Source of the DNA: Syntrophales bacterium
GTDB lineage: Bacteria; Desulfobacterota; Syntrophia; Syntrophales; UBA5619
Direction: 5' to 3'
DNA length: 64,000 nucleotides
Assembly (NCBI GenBank): GCA_023229765.1
Contig: JALNYO010000008.1
Coordinates: 1 to 64,000, forward strand
The notes beneath the pieces are model-generated. The model did no database searches, was not told the DNA's origin, and was given only the letters and a program-made list of their open reading frames with translations. Of this stretch, positions 15,752-25,000 are shown in pieces (the stretch's first letter is position 1; each line of letters opens with the position of its first letter). Position numbers and translations under genes: made by a program.

Positions 15752-17049
15752 GCGCAACTTCAATAGGAATAATCGGCATAGTTTTGATCCTTGCCCTTTT
15801 TGTTATCAGGATGCCCATTGCTTTTTCGCTGGCTTTTGTGGGCTTTTGGGGAATTTCCTATATTACATCCCTCAAAACAGGGCTGGCCATTCTCCCCCGC
15901 GATATTTTCGAGCAGTTAACGTCTTATTCAATAAGCGCTATTCCCATGTTTATTCTTATGGGATATTACGCCTTTTCTGCAGGGCTGGGCGCAAGGTTGT
16001 ATGAGGCCGCTTATAAGGTTATGGGACACATCAGAGGCGGACTTGCCATAGCGACAATCTTCGCCTGCGCCGCCTTCGGCGCCATCTGCGGCTCCTCAAC
16101 GGCGACCGCGGCCACAATGGGTAAACTTGCCATCCCCACCATGAAAAAATATGGCTATAACGATGCCTTGTCCACCGGCTGCGTCGCCTGTGGAGGGACG
16201 CTGGGGGTGCTTATCCCTCCCAGCGTCATCTTTCTTATCTATGGCTTTATGACAGAGCAGTCAATCGGGAAACTCTTTATCGCCGGAATTCTTCCTGGAA
16301 TTATCCTGGCCATTTTTATGAGCGTTGCCGCGTATCTCGTGTGTCTTAAAAATCCAGCCTATGGGCCAAGGGGGCCGAAGGCTGATTTTAAAGACAAGGT
16401 AACGTCCATTATTAAGGTATTTGATGTCCTGGTGCTCTTTTTTGTAGTTATAGGCGGCCTGCTTTATGGTTTTTTCACGCCAACTCAGGCAGGGGGAGTA
16501 GGGGCTGCAGGCGCCCTCATTATCGGTCTTTTACGAAGAGAGCTGACATGGAAAAGCTTCATTGACAACACGTTGGAGTCGTTAAGGACATCCTGCATGA
16601 TCATTACCATCATCGCCTGCGCGACAGTCTTTGGTAAATTCATGACCGTGGCACGGATTCCCTTTGCCCTTGCCAGTTGGGTTTCTTCCCTGGCTATCCC
16701 GCCCATTTTTACCATCTTCGTTATCCTGTTTATTTACATTGTCGGCGGCTGTTTTATCGATGCCATCCCGCTAATTATCCTTACCATTCCGATTCTTTAT
16801 CCGATTGTCATCGCTCTCGGCTATGATCCCATCTGGTTTGGCGTCATTATTGTCCTGGTGACCTGCATAGGCGTCGTAACGCCGCCGGTGGGGGTAAACG
16901 TCTATGTGGTTAAGGGCATAGCCAAGGATGTGCCTTTAGAAACAATATTCCAAGGCATATGGCCTTTCCTCCTGGCCATGATTCTTACCGCCGTTGTCCT
17001 GATCGCGTTCCCATCATTAGCCCTTATCTTGCCTAATCTGGTACAGTAG
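15748..17049 (+). CDS. TRAP transporter large permease (DctM family)
   Basis: This 433-residue protein has about 12 hydrophobic helices and the DctM hallmarks: an FGAICGSSTATAATMGKLAI block, GGTLGVLIPPSVIFLIYG, and near the end GVVTPPVGVNVYVVKGIA. These two pseudo-symmetric elements form the ion and substrate site. It is the transport subunit of the dctP-dctQ-dctM operon. The long gap that follows and the separate start of the next regulator suggest that this operon ends here. No terminator hairpin was evident. Confidence 0.92.
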   Translation: MSATSIGIIGIVLILALFVIRMPIAFSLAFVGFWGISYITSLKTGLAILPRDIFEQLTSYSISAIPMFILMGYYAFSAGLGARLYEAAYKVMGHIRGGLAIATIFACAAFGAICGSSTATAATMGKLAIPTMKKYGYNDALSTGCVACGGTLGVLIPPSVIFLIYGFMTEQSIGKLFIAGILPGIILAIFMSVAAYLVCLKNPAYGPRGPKADFKDKVTSIIKVFDVLVLFFVVIGGLLYGFFTPTQAGGVGAAGALIIGLLRRELTWKSFIDNTLESLRTSCMIITIIACATVFGKFMTVARIPFALASWVSSLAIPPIFTIFVILFIYIVGGCFIDAIPLIILTIPILYPIVIALGYDPIWFGVIIVLVTCIGVVTPPVGVNVYVVKGIAKDVPLETIFQGIWPFLLAMILTAVVLIAFPSLALILPNLVQ

Positions 17050-17211
17050 CAGCGGACAGCATCTCCAATCTTGCGATGAAAGGGAAGGTTAATGAAAACC
17101 GCCGGACCGGAGTCGAGTCGGGGATGTTCCTGGACGCGCTGGTGATTTTAATGGAAAAAACCTGCAATCATACAAGCATGATGATATCTGTTTCAAGAAG
17201 GGGATGAAGAT

Positions 17212-19350
17212 ATGGAGCGGTTCATTTCATCTGACAGAGGTTCCGCTGATTTTGTCAAGAGGAAACTGCATGAATTAATCGTCTTGACGGAGATGAACAA
17301 AGAGATTCACTCCACCATGAACATTAACCAACTCTTCCAAATCCTTATCCAAAAAGTTGGCGTGGGCGTAAACTTCGAGCGGTGCCTGCTTTACCTGCTT
17401 CAGGAAGATTATTTGCGTTGCGTCGTCTGGATTGATCTGGTCAAACGGGAGAAGGCCTCGATCATAGAGAAACGGGTCGGATTCCGAATGGATGAAAACG
17501 CCGTCGAGGTGCAGGTCTTTAAAACGGGAAAACCAATCTATGTGGAAAATGCCTTCCTCGACAAACGGGTAAGCCAAAAAATCTTAAATGTTTCAGGCAC
17601 AAAGGAGTATGGAGCTTTACCGCTCATTGGTCGCAAAAGCGTTCTGGGAGTCTTGACCGGAGACAAGTTCTACAGCAAAAGTCCCATTCTGCCCGAGGAT
17701 ATGGAGAGCCTGCAATTATTCGCGGGGCATATCAGCCTGGCGATCGAAAACGCGATGCTTTATGAGGAAAAGGAACGATTTAGCATGGTACTGGAAAAGA
17801 CTGTCCAGGAGCGAACCGCTGAGCTTGTTCGTGCCAATCAGGACATTTCCATGAAAATGACTAAACTATCAAGCCTTTATCAGATGGCGAAACTCCTTGA
17901 TGACGGCCTTGAGCAAAAGGCTGTTTTATATCAGATTTCGGCGCTGCTGGGGAGTTTGGGATTCGACACTTTTTCTGTAGGTTTATTGCAGGGGAATAAC
18001 CCGAGAACCGTCTTTGTCAAAAACATAGAAGATAATGATCCCGAATGTTTGGATCTCCCCTTACCGGAAGAAGTTAATGAAGAATTCTGGAAATCCCCGC
18101 ATGTTTTTCTTATCCATAATAAGCCCCCGGCCACATTGCCTTCAGCCTTTCTTAATTACTGCCGGACACGACAAATCCGCTCTTTCCTTGTGACTCCAAT
18201 CATTTCTAAAGGAAAAAGAATCGGGGTATTGAAAATTTTTTCTCAAACCCGGGATGCGTTTCCTGATGAACAAAAGGATTTTTTCTACACCTTTGGTCAG
18301 CAGGCGGGCGTTGCGCTGGAAAATGCCATTATGTACCAGAAGGTTGTGGATGAAAAAAACCAAATAAAAACCATTTCCGAAAGGATTGAACAGGAAAATC
18401 TATATTTGAAAAAAAGGATCAAATCGGAGTTCGTGATCGGTAAAAGTCCGAAGATGATCGAAGTAATGGAGCTGGTGAGAAAAGTAGCGCCAAACCAGAC
18501 CACTGTAATCATCTATGGCGAAACGGGGACGGGAAAAGAGCATATCGCCAATGCCGTCCATGAAATGAGCCCCCGCAGCGGCCGCTCTTTGGTTAAGGTA
18601 AATTGCGCGGCTATTCCCGAAGACTTAATTGAGAGCGAACTTTTCGGGCATGAGAGGGGAGCCTTTACCGGCGCCTATGAAAAGCGGATCGGGATGTTCG
18701 AGTTGGCCAATGGGGGCACTATATTCCTGGATGAGATCGGCGATCTTTCCATGAAAACGCAGACGAAACTCCTCAGGGTGCTCCAGGAGCAGGAAGTCCA
18801 GCGGATAGGTTCAAAAGTCCCCATCCATGTTGATGTGAGGGTTATTGCAGCGACGAATAAGGATCTGCAAAAAGCGATTGAAGAGCTGAACTTTCGTTCG
18901 GATCTTTATTATCGCCTGGCGGTTTTTCCCATTACCCTGGCGCCCTTGCGGGAAAGAAAGGAAGATATCGGAACCCTCCTGGATTTTTTCCTCAATAAAT
19001 ATGCCTATATTAGAAAACGAAAAATGAAGCTTTCTCCCCAAGTGATAGAAGTCCTGTTGGGGTATTCCTGGCCCGGCAATGTTCGCGAACTGGAAAATGT
19101 AGTAGAAAGGTTGGTCGTCGTTTCCAGGAATGATACAATAACAGTGGATGACCTGCCCAGGGAACTATGGGCCACCTCAAACATTGCCCATACACAGGCG
19201 AAACACTTAAACGAGGCAATCCAGGCGTTCAAAAAAAATATTGTTATTCAGACCCTGACTGCGGCGGGCGGGAAAAAATCGAGAGCGGCAGATATTTTAG
19301 GCTTGCCGAGATCTAATTTTTCCAGGCTGCTTAAGTCTTTGAATCTTTAA
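17212..19350 (+). CDS. GAF-domain sigma-54-dependent activator
   Basis: A 712-residue enhancer-binding protein. Two GAF-like sensor domains span roughly residues 20-190 and 225-385, joined by helical linkers that may form coiled coils. The AAA+ domain has Walker A GETGTGKE near 437, the sigma-54 contact loop GAFTGA near 482 and the FLDEIGDLS Walker B. A Fis-type helix-turn-helix closes the protein (SRAADILGLPRSNFSRLLKS). There is no receiver domain, so it should sense a small molecule directly. Its place after the ligase and TRAP genes suggests control of organic-acid catabolism, possibly of the following SDR gene. No convincing sigma-54 promoter was found next to it. Confidence 0.9.
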   Translation: MERFISSDRGSADFVKRKLHELIVLTEMNKEIHSTMNINQLFQILIQKVGVGVNFERCLLYLLQEDYLRCVVWIDLVKREKASIIEKRVGFRMDENAVEVQVFKTGKPIYVENAFLDKRVSQKILNVSGTKEYGALPLIGRKSVLGVLTGDKFYSKSPILPEDMESLQLFAGHISLAIENAMLYEEKERFSMVLEKTVQERTAELVRANQDISMKMTKLSSLYQMAKLLDDGLEQKAVLYQISALLGSLGFDTFSVGLLQGNNPRTVFVKNIEDNDPECLDLPLPEEVNEEFWKSPHVFLIHNKPPATLPSAFLNYCRTRQIRSFLVTPIISKGKRIGVLKIFSQTRDAFPDEQKDFFYTFGQQAGVALENAIMYQKVVDEKNQIKTISERIEQENLYLKKRIKSEFVIGKSPKMIEVMELVRKVAPNQTTVIIYGETGTGKEHIANAVHEMSPRSGRSLVKVNCAAIPEDLIESELFGHERGAFTGAYEKRIGMFELANGGTIFLDEIGDLSMKTQTKLLRVLQEQEVQRIGSKVPIHVDVRVIAATNKDLQKAIEELNFRSDLYYRLAVFPITLAPLRERKEDIGTLLDFFLNKYAYIRKRKMKLSPQVIEVLLGYSWPGNVRELENVVERLVVVSRNDTITVDDLPRELWATSNIAHTQAKHLNEAIQAFKKNIVIQTLTAAGGKKSRAADILGLPRSNFSRLLKSLNL

Positions 19351-19422
19351 TCAAAAGTGAATTGTCTGGCGCCTATCAGGGGCTGCCTGCACAGGCAATA
19401 AGAGCGGTTAAGGAAGGAGAAT

Positions 19423-20190
19423 ATGAATACTTTAGAATTGTTCAGACTTGACGGTCGAGTGGCTCTGGTTACAGGCGGCGCCCAAGGGCTCGGGAAGGAC
19501 ATAGCGCTGACTCTCGCGCAGAGCGGCGCATCCTTGATTGTTGCTGACCTGACAATGGCGGAGGAAACGGTAAAACAGGCCGAGGCGATCGGGGCTCGCT
19601 GTATTGCGATAAAAGCGGATATTTCCAAGGAGAGCGATGTTGAGAAGATGACGCGGCAGGCAATAGGCGAATACGGAAAGGTCGATGTGCTTGTAAACAA
19701 TGCGGGGATTTCCCAGCTTAACTACGTACCGACAGAGAATGCCGCACTTGATGAATGGGATAAAGTCATTGCCGTCAATCTGCGCGGGACGTATTTGTGC
19801 TGCAAGCACATCGGGAAAGAAATGATCAAGAGCGGCGGCGGCAACATAGTGAACATATCAACCACCGCCGGCATAACGGGCGTAGCGCGGGCGCCTGCCT
19901 ATTGCGCCTCCAAAGCAGGGGTGCTTCTCCTGACGAAGAGTCTCGCGCTTGAGTGGGCTCGCTACAATATCCGTGTCAACGCTATTGCCCTGCACTATAT
20001 AGAAACCGCATTATCCGAGGGGTTGAGAGCGTCAGAAAAGGTTTATAAAGGCCTGATAAAACAGATCCCTCTCAGACGTTTTGGCAAGACTTCCGAGATC
20101 GTGGGAGTAGCTCTGTTACTGGCTTCGGAGGCCTCGAGTTATATGACGGGCAGCGTTGTCGCTGTCGATGGCGGATATCTGGCTCAATAG
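19423..20190 (+). CDS. Short-chain dehydrogenase/reductase
   Basis: A classical SDR of 255 residues. The cofactor motif TGGAQGLGKDIA lies near residue 16, NNAG near 90, a Ser in IVNISTTAG serves as the catalytic Ser, and the YCASK motif supplies Tyr and Lys. The C-terminal MTGSVVAVDGGY pattern is typical of 3-oxoacyl-ACP reductase and related alcohol dehydrogenases. It probably oxidises or reduces a hydroxyacyl or keto intermediate with NAD(P). The ribosome site AAGGAGA precedes the ATG. Its position behind an activator and near acyl-CoA genes hints at beta-oxidation-like chemistry, but the substrate is unknown. Confidence 0.88.
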   Translation: MNTLELFRLDGRVALVTGGAQGLGKDIALTLAQSGASLIVADLTMAEETVKQAEAIGARCIAIKADISKESDVEKMTRQAIGEYGKVDVLVNNAGISQLNYVPTENAALDEWDKVIAVNLRGTYLCCKHIGKEMIKSGGGNIVNISTTAGITGVARAPAYCASKAGVLLLTKSLALEWARYNIRVNAIALHYIETALSEGLRASEKVYKGLIKQIPLRRFGKTSEIVGVALLLASEASSYMTGSVVAVDGGYLAQ

Positions 20191-20244
20191 TTATTTACTT
20201 TATTTTCCATGGTAAGGGCGACAAGAACATAAGGGAAGCAGAAA

Positions 20245-21009
20245 ATGGAGGAAAAAAAGCATGATGCCGCCAATCGCGGCAGCTACCCGGAGGTAACGGG
20301 GATTAACCGGGACGAGCATATCGGCATGGTCAGGGAAATCTTTGCGACCATCCCCGGAAGATACGATTTTTTAAACCACCTGCTGAGCCTCCGCCGGGAT
20401 GTTGCCTGGCGCCGTTTCACAATCAAAAAGATGCGTTTTTTCCATACATATAAGCTACTTGACGTGGCTACCGGAACAGCCGATATGGCAATTGAGGCCG
20501 CCCGGATTCATCCGGAAATAACGGTGAAGGGGATAGATTTTGTAGCCGAAATGCTGTTTCCCGGTAAAAGGAAAATAGCCGCGCGGGGGCTTGCGGAGCG
20601 GGTTGAGCTGCTTCAGGCAGACGCGACGGTCTTGCCGTTTGACGATGAAAATTTTGACGCGACATCTGTCGCCTTCGGCATCCGCAACATCCCGGAAAGG
20701 ATAGTCGCTCTGAGGGAGATGCGGCGCGTTCTTGTCCCCGGCGGCAGGGCCTACATCCTGGAATTGAACGCCCCCCAGAACCGGCTCTGGCGAAAAGCAT
20801 TCGCCCCGTACCTGCTGCGCGTGCTGCCGCGCGTCGCCCGCCTCTTCACGCGCAATCCGGCTGCATATCTCTACCTCGCTGATTCGATAATCCATTTTCC
20901 ACCGCCGGGGGAGTTTCTTGCGATGATGAAAGAGGCCGGCTTTGTCGAGCTGGAGCACTTTCCGCTGACGCTGGGCATCACTTCCCTTTATGTCGGCAGA
21001 AAGCTGTAA
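20245..21009 (+). CDS. ubiE: Demethylmenaquinone/ubiquinone C-methyltransferase
   Basis: A 254-residue S-adenosylmethionine-dependent methyltransferase of the UbiE/MenG family, which carries out the C-methylation of the quinone ring. The opening FATIPGRYDFLNHLLSLRRD is a strong family signature. The SAM site is LLDVATGTADMAIE, and FDATSVAFGIRNIPER is the second diagnostic block, followed by EMRRVLVPGGRAYILEL. An anaerobe would use it for menaquinone. The C-terminus is followed, five bases after the stop, by a heptamer repeat array, so the stop is real and the array is not translated here. Confidence 0.9.
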   Translation: MEEKKHDAANRGSYPEVTGINRDEHIGMVREIFATIPGRYDFLNHLLSLRRDVAWRRFTIKKMRFFHTYKLLDVATGTADMAIEAARIHPEITVKGIDFVAEMLFPGKRKIAARGLAERVELLQADATVLPFDDENFDATSVAFGIRNIPERIVALREMRRVLVPGGRAYILELNAPQNRLWRKAFAPYLLRVLPRVARLFTRNPAAYLYLADSIIHFPPPGEFLAMMKEAGFVELEHFPLTLGITSLYVGRKL

Positions 21010-21014
21010 AATCC

Positions 21015-21247
21015 GGTTGCCAGTTGTCGGTTGCCGGTTGCCAGTTACCGGTTGCCGGTTGTCGGTTGTCGGTTGCCGGTTGTCGGTTGCCAGTTACCGG
21101 TTGCCAGTTGCCGGTTGCCAGTTGCCAATTGCCAGTTGCCGGTTGCCGGTAACCGTAAACCGTGAACCGTGAACCGGTAACCGTGAACCGTGAACCGGTA
21201 ACCGTGAACCGTGAACCGGTAACCGTGAACCGTAAACCGGTAACCGG
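21015..21247. repeat. Heptanucleotide repeat array (copy 1)
   Basis: About 33 seven-base units run without breaks. The first 19 or so are GGTTGCC, AGTTGCC, GGTTGTC and AGTTACC variants. The rest are complementary in sense (GTGAACC and GGTAACC), arranged as a 21-base super-unit of GTGAACC, GTGAACC and GGTAACC. The two arms can pair into a very long hairpin. The array fills the gap between ubiE/menG and the HD gene. Related arrays lie at 51388-51513 and 57518-57609. Confidence 0.9.
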
Positions 21248-21271
21248 CACCAAAAAGATGCAGGAGGCGAT

Positions 21272-21826
21272 ATGACGCGAGATGAAGCGGAAGAACTGTT
21301 GAAGACCCATGTGAAAAGCGAACGGATGCTGGCCCACAGCCTCGCCTCGGAGGCGGTTTTACGGGCCCTGGCAAGGCGTCTGGGGAGGGACGAAGAGGCG
21401 TGGGGACGGGCGGGCCTCCTCCATGATATCGATATCGAAGATGTCGGGGGGGATCTCAACCGTCATGGTCTCGAGGCTGCGCCAATCCTGAGCAAAGCCG
21501 GCGTGGCGGACGAGATTGTCGAGGCGATAAAGATGCACAACGAAACCGCCGCCGGGGAGTTGCGGCATACGGAGCTGCAGCATGCCCTTGCCGCCGGAGA
21601 GACGATTACCGGGCTCATCACGGCAGTTACCCTGGTCTATCCGGACAAAAAGATCGCCGGGGTCAAGGTGAAATCGGTGACGAAGCGGATGAAGGAGAAG
21701 GCCTTTGCCGCCTCGGTAAACCGGGAGATAATCAGGGAATGCGAAAAAATTGGTCTGAGCCTTGACGAATTCGCCGGCCTGGCCGTTGCCGCGATGCAGG
21801 AAATCGCCGACCGCATCGGCCTCTGA
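21272..21826 (+). CDS. HD-domain phosphohydrolase
   Basis: A 184-residue HD/HDIG-type protein. The metal-binding residues are visible as His in MLAHSLASEAVL, the HD pair in GLLHDIDIED, and further His residues in LNRHGLEAAP and KMHNETA. Proteins of this size and pattern are metal-dependent phosphohydrolases acting on nucleotides or phosphoesters, often annotated only as HDIG domain proteins. The ribosome site GGAGG sits six bases before the ATG and only about 18 bases after the end of the heptamer array. Transcription from further upstream would have to read through the array. The exact substrate is unknown. Confidence 0.8.
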   Translation: MTRDEAEELLKTHVKSERMLAHSLASEAVLRALARRLGRDEEAWGRAGLLHDIDIEDVGGDLNRHGLEAAPILSKAGVADEIVEAIKMHNETAAGELRHTELQHALAAGETITGLITAVTLVYPDKKIAGVKVKSVTKRMKEKAFAASVNREIIRECEKIGLSLDEFAGLAVAAMQEIADRIGL

Positions 21827-21877
21827 ATGCCTCAGCCCCGCCGGCTAACCGGATCTCCCCGGCGCTTGGGAAATTCC

Positions 21878-22885
21878 TCAGCCCCTGATCCGGCGTTTAA
21901 GCTCCGCAATGAGTGAGTTGCATATCTGACTGGCATCGGCGACGATCGCCACATCGGCCATTCTCATAATCGGCGCGTTGGGATTTTTATTTACCGCGAT
22001 GATAAATTTGGCGTTGTTTATGGAAGCTGTATGCTGCATAGCCCCACTAATGCCAAACGAAAACAGTATGTTAGGACGAATCTGCTTGCCCGCCTGCCCG
22101 ACCATGGCCTCCCGCCCGACCCAGTTTAAATATACCACAGGACGCGTCGCGCCTACTTCGCCGCCCAGCAGTTCGGCGAGCTCGTAGAGCCTGGCAAACT
22201 TCTTCTTATTGCCCATGCCGCGTCCCCCGCAAACAACAATCTTCGCGTGCTCTAAATTATCCTCCTTTACCGGACGCCGTTCCACGCTGATAATGCGGAT
22301 GCGGTCGGATGGCATATTTTCCGGCATCGGCACATTGACAATCTCGGCAGCGCGGGCGGCATCATGGGGAAGTTCCTGGAAGATTCCCGGATGGACGGTT
22401 GCCATTTGTGGCCGCCGCTCCGGAATAATGATCTCCGCGATCAGCTTGCCGCCAAAGGAAGGGGCGCGCTGAACCAGCAGACCCGCCTCATCGATGTCGA
22501 GGCCGATACAGTCTGCCGTCAGCCCTGTTCCGAGTCGCTTTGCCACATGCGGCGCAAATTCCCGGCCGAAAGCGGTGGCACCGATCAGTATTATCTCCGG
22601 CTTTTCCCGTCTGGCCAGTCTCTCCATCAAAAAGGAATAGGTTTCCATGCTGTATTCGGCAAGCCGGGGATTGTCGGTCAGGTATATTCTGTCGGCACCG
22701 TGGGAGATATATTCGTTGACGTATTCATCAATCCCGCTGCCGAAGACAATAACACTCACCTCGGCATCGATCTGTACCGCCAGTTCCCGCGCCCGGGAGA
22801 TTAACTGGATAGTTACGCGATTTTGAAAGTAGTTCCGGTAGTCTCCAAAAATCCAGATGCCTCGTTTTTTTTCGGTCATTTTCAA
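21878..22885 (-). CDS. etfA: Electron transfer flavoprotein, alpha subunit
   Basis: A 335-residue EtfA. The C-terminal FAD domain is clear: VVCGGRGMGNKKKF, GATRPVVYLNWVGREAMVGQ, LFSFGISGAMQHTASI and IIAVNKNPNAPIMRMADVAIV. It forms a heterodimer with EtfB and carries electrons from the acyl-CoA dehydrogenase encoded upstream to a membrane quinone reductase or, in bifurcating forms, to ferredoxin. It overlaps etfB by four bases. The usual TGRSGK-type segment reads VGQAGKQIRP here, which fits the normal family pattern. Gene order acd-etfB-etfA argues for dedicated partners. Confidence 0.9.
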   Translation of the reverse strand: MKMTEKKRGIWIFGDYRNYFQNRVTIQLISRARELAVQIDAEVSVIVFGSGIDEYVNEYISHGADRIYLTDNPRLAEYSMETYSFLMERLARREKPEIILIGATAFGREFAPHVAKRLGTGLTADCIGLDIDEAGLLVQRAPSFGGKLIAEIIIPERRPQMATVHPGIFQELPHDAARAAEIVNVPMPENMPSDRIRIISVERRPVKEDNLEHAKIVVCGGRGMGNKKKFARLYELAELLGGEVGATRPVVYLNWVGREAMVGQAGKQIRPNILFSFGISGAMQHTASINNAKFIIAVNKNPNAPIMRMADVAIVADASQICNSLIAELKRRIRG

Positions 22886-23706
22886 CTCTTATCCGTTTTC
22901 AAGTCCTTGCCGATCACGCCGCCGATGCGGTCGTCGAACAGCATGAAAAGCTGATCCAGAATCTTTTTAGTCGTTCCGGTAAGGACAACATTTTCCTTGC
23001 CTGCCATCGGCGAATAGACGTTGCGCATTTTGGTGGCAGAACCCTTCGCGCCGATCCAATCCTGATTCAGCCCCAGGGAAGCCGCATCCAGCATGACTAT
23101 GTCGGATTCAGCAAAGGCCGCCTGAAATCCTCGCATCGATACATAGCGGGGAACGGTTCCACCTGTGTTGATCGTAGCAAGTCCGGGAAGTTCCATCTCC
23201 ATTGTCTCAATAAAATCGTCCTCGGTGCGGCGCACCCGCGCCTTGTTGCCGGTAATTTCCAGATCATTCACATAGGCAACGCCGGGAATATCGAGCTCCT
23301 CGGCAAGCTGAGGGCCAACCTGGGCCGTTGCGCTGTCATTGGTCGAAGCGCCGCACAAAATCAGATCAAATTCGGGGATGTTTTTTTGGATTGCCTTTGC
23401 AAGGGTCAATGAGGTCGTATAGGTATCAGAACCTGCCATTTTTCGGTCGGAAATCAGGAACCCCTTGTCCGCGCCCAAGGCGATTGCCTCGCGGAGAACC
23501 TCCTCGGCAGAAGGCGGCCCCATAGTAACAGCGGTGATTCTGGCGCCGATTTTATCCCTGATTTTGAGCGCCGCCTCCAGCGCAAACCGGCAGGCCGGGT
23601 TCATCATCCCTTCCGCCAATTCGCGCTTAAGACGCCCGGTATCGGGATCCCAAGGAAGTTCCGATACTTGCGGAACCTGTTTGATGCAAACTACCAGCTT
23701 CAGCAT
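22882..23706 (-). CDS. etfB: Electron transfer flavoprotein, beta subunit
   Basis: A 274-residue EtfB, AMP-binding partner of EtfA. It begins KLVVCIKQVPQVSELPWDPDTG, the common EtfB start, and continues with NPACRFALEAALKI, VTMGPPSAEEVLREAIALGADKG and LILCGASTNDSATAQVGPQLAE. The NDSATAQVG block binds the nucleotide in known structures. The stop of the acyl-CoA dehydrogenase lies only three bases before this start, so the three genes are co-transcribed. Some syntrophs use such EtfAB units for electron bifurcation; this sequence alone does not decide. Confidence 0.9.
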   Translation of the reverse strand: MLKLVVCIKQVPQVSELPWDPDTGRLKRELAEGMMNPACRFALEAALKIRDKIGARITAVTMGPPSAEEVLREAIALGADKGFLISDRKMAGSDTYTTSLTLAKAIQKNIPEFDLILCGASTNDSATAQVGPQLAEELDIPGVAYVNDLEITGNKARVRRTEDDFIETMEMELPGLATINTGGTVPRYVSMRGFQAAFAESDIVMLDAASLGLNQDWIGAKGSATKMRNVYSPMAGKENVVLTGTTKKILDQLFMLFDDRIGGVIGKDLKTDKS

Positions 23707-23709
23707 ATC

Positions 23710-24858
23710 CTAAACCCTTTTGGCAAGCACCTCGCGGGAGATAACAATCCGCTGCACCTCGCTTGTCCCCTCGTAAAGTTCCGTAACCTTCGCGTCGCGG
23801 AAGTAGCGTTCCACGGCATATTCCTTGCTGTATCCGTACCCGCCATGAATTTGCACGGCTTTGTTCGCGACGCGCATGGCCATTTCACTGCAGAAAAGTT
23901 TTGCCATCGCCGCCGCCTCCCGTAAGGGGCTGCCGGAATCCTGCGCCGCGCAGGCACGGTAAAGGAGAAGTCGCCCCGCATCGATATCCGTTGCCATATC
24001 GGCGAGATAATTCTGGATTGTCTGAAAAGAGGAGATAGGTTTCTTAAACTGCTGTCGCTCCTTGGAGTAGAGAACCGAATCATCAAACGCAGCCTGCGCA
24101 ATTCCCATCGCCTGAGCGGCAATGCCGATGCGGCCGACATTGAGAGATTCCATGCCGATCCGGACCCCTTCGCCTGGCTGGCCGAGCACATTTTTCGCCG
24201 GGACACGACAATTTTCCAGATAGATAGAGGAAACCGGGTTTGCCCTCATCCCGCAGAGGTCCTCTATCTCGCCGACGATGAAACCGGGGGTTTCCCTGTC
24301 AACTATGAACATCGTGGCACCCCGCCGGGGGTTCTGATAATCGGTGGTGGCAAAGACAAGAGTGGTGCCGCAGATGCCCCCATTGGTCACGAAAATCTTT
24401 GTGCCGTTCAGTACATAATCATTGCCCTCGGGTGTTGCACTTGTCTCCACGCCGCCCACGTCGGAACCGATACCGGCTTCCGTCATGCAGTATGCGCCTA
24501 TCTTCTCACCGCGCACCATTTCCGGCAGGAACCGCTTTTTCTGTTCATCTGTTCCCCAGCGGTTTATCGGATGCAGGCAGATACTGTTGTGAATTGCCAG
24601 ACAAAGACCAACCGCCGCGCTTACACGAGAAATTTCTTCAATGACGATCGCATAGCTGATCGAGTCCATATCAGCGCCGCCGAAAGTCTTGGGCGCCTGC
24701 ATGCCGAAGAGGTCAAGGGGCCGCATCTTCTCAATGACTTCCCAGGGAAATCTTGCATCGCGATCGATATCGCGGGCGATAGGGCCGATCTCCGCCTCGG
24801 CAAACATACGCAACGCCTTACGGAGCGCCTTGTGTTTCATGGAAGGGTTAAAAAACAA
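23710..24858 (-). CDS. Acyl-CoA dehydrogenase
   Basis: This 382-residue FAD enzyme makes the first double bond in acyl-CoA oxidation. Family blocks are present: YCMTEAGIGSDVGGVET, the KIFVTNGG flavin contact, RIGIAAQAMGIAQAAFD, and QIHGGYGYSKEYAVERYFRDAKV followed by YEGTSEVQRIVISREV. The usual catalytic Glu is the one in LYEGTSE. The TTG start at 24858 is preferred because GGAG sits nine bases upstream; an ATG at 24840 lacks a ribosome site. It transfers electrons to the EtfBA encoded downstream. Short-, medium- or branched-chain specificity cannot be fixed. Confidence 0.9.
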   Translation of the reverse strand: MFFNPSMKHKALRKALRMFAEAEIGPIARDIDRDARFPWEVIEKMRPLDLFGMQAPKTFGGADMDSISYAIVIEEISRVSAAVGLCLAIHNSICLHPINRWGTDEQKKRFLPEMVRGEKIGAYCMTEAGIGSDVGGVETSATPEGNDYVLNGTKIFVTNGGICGTTLVFATTDYQNPRRGATMFIVDRETPGFIVGEIEDLCGMRANPVSSIYLENCRVPAKNVLGQPGEGVRIGMESLNVGRIGIAAQAMGIAQAAFDDSVLYSKERQQFKKPISSFQTIQNYLADMATDIDAGRLLLYRACAAQDSGSPLREAAAMAKLFCSEMAMRVANKAVQIHGGYGYSKEYAVERYFRDAKVTELYEGTSEVQRIVISREVLAKRV

Positions 24859-25000
24859 CGATCAATACTCCAATCATTTTTTTCTTGGGGCTATGCCGGA
24901 TGGGGGAACTGTATCGGAAAGTTATATAAATAGCAAGTATCTTATTAAAAAATGTCTTATTAAAAAACAAAAACCTTTCAAAATTTCTTTCCTGCGGCGC

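Noticed and set aside
21015..21247. CRISPR array
   Set aside because: Units are seven bases with no spacers, and no cas genes are near.
20978..21459. Several frames with RFTVTG or GNWQLATG type repeats
   Set aside because: They are translations of the heptamer array; any frame stays open because the repeat lacks stops. No ribosome site.
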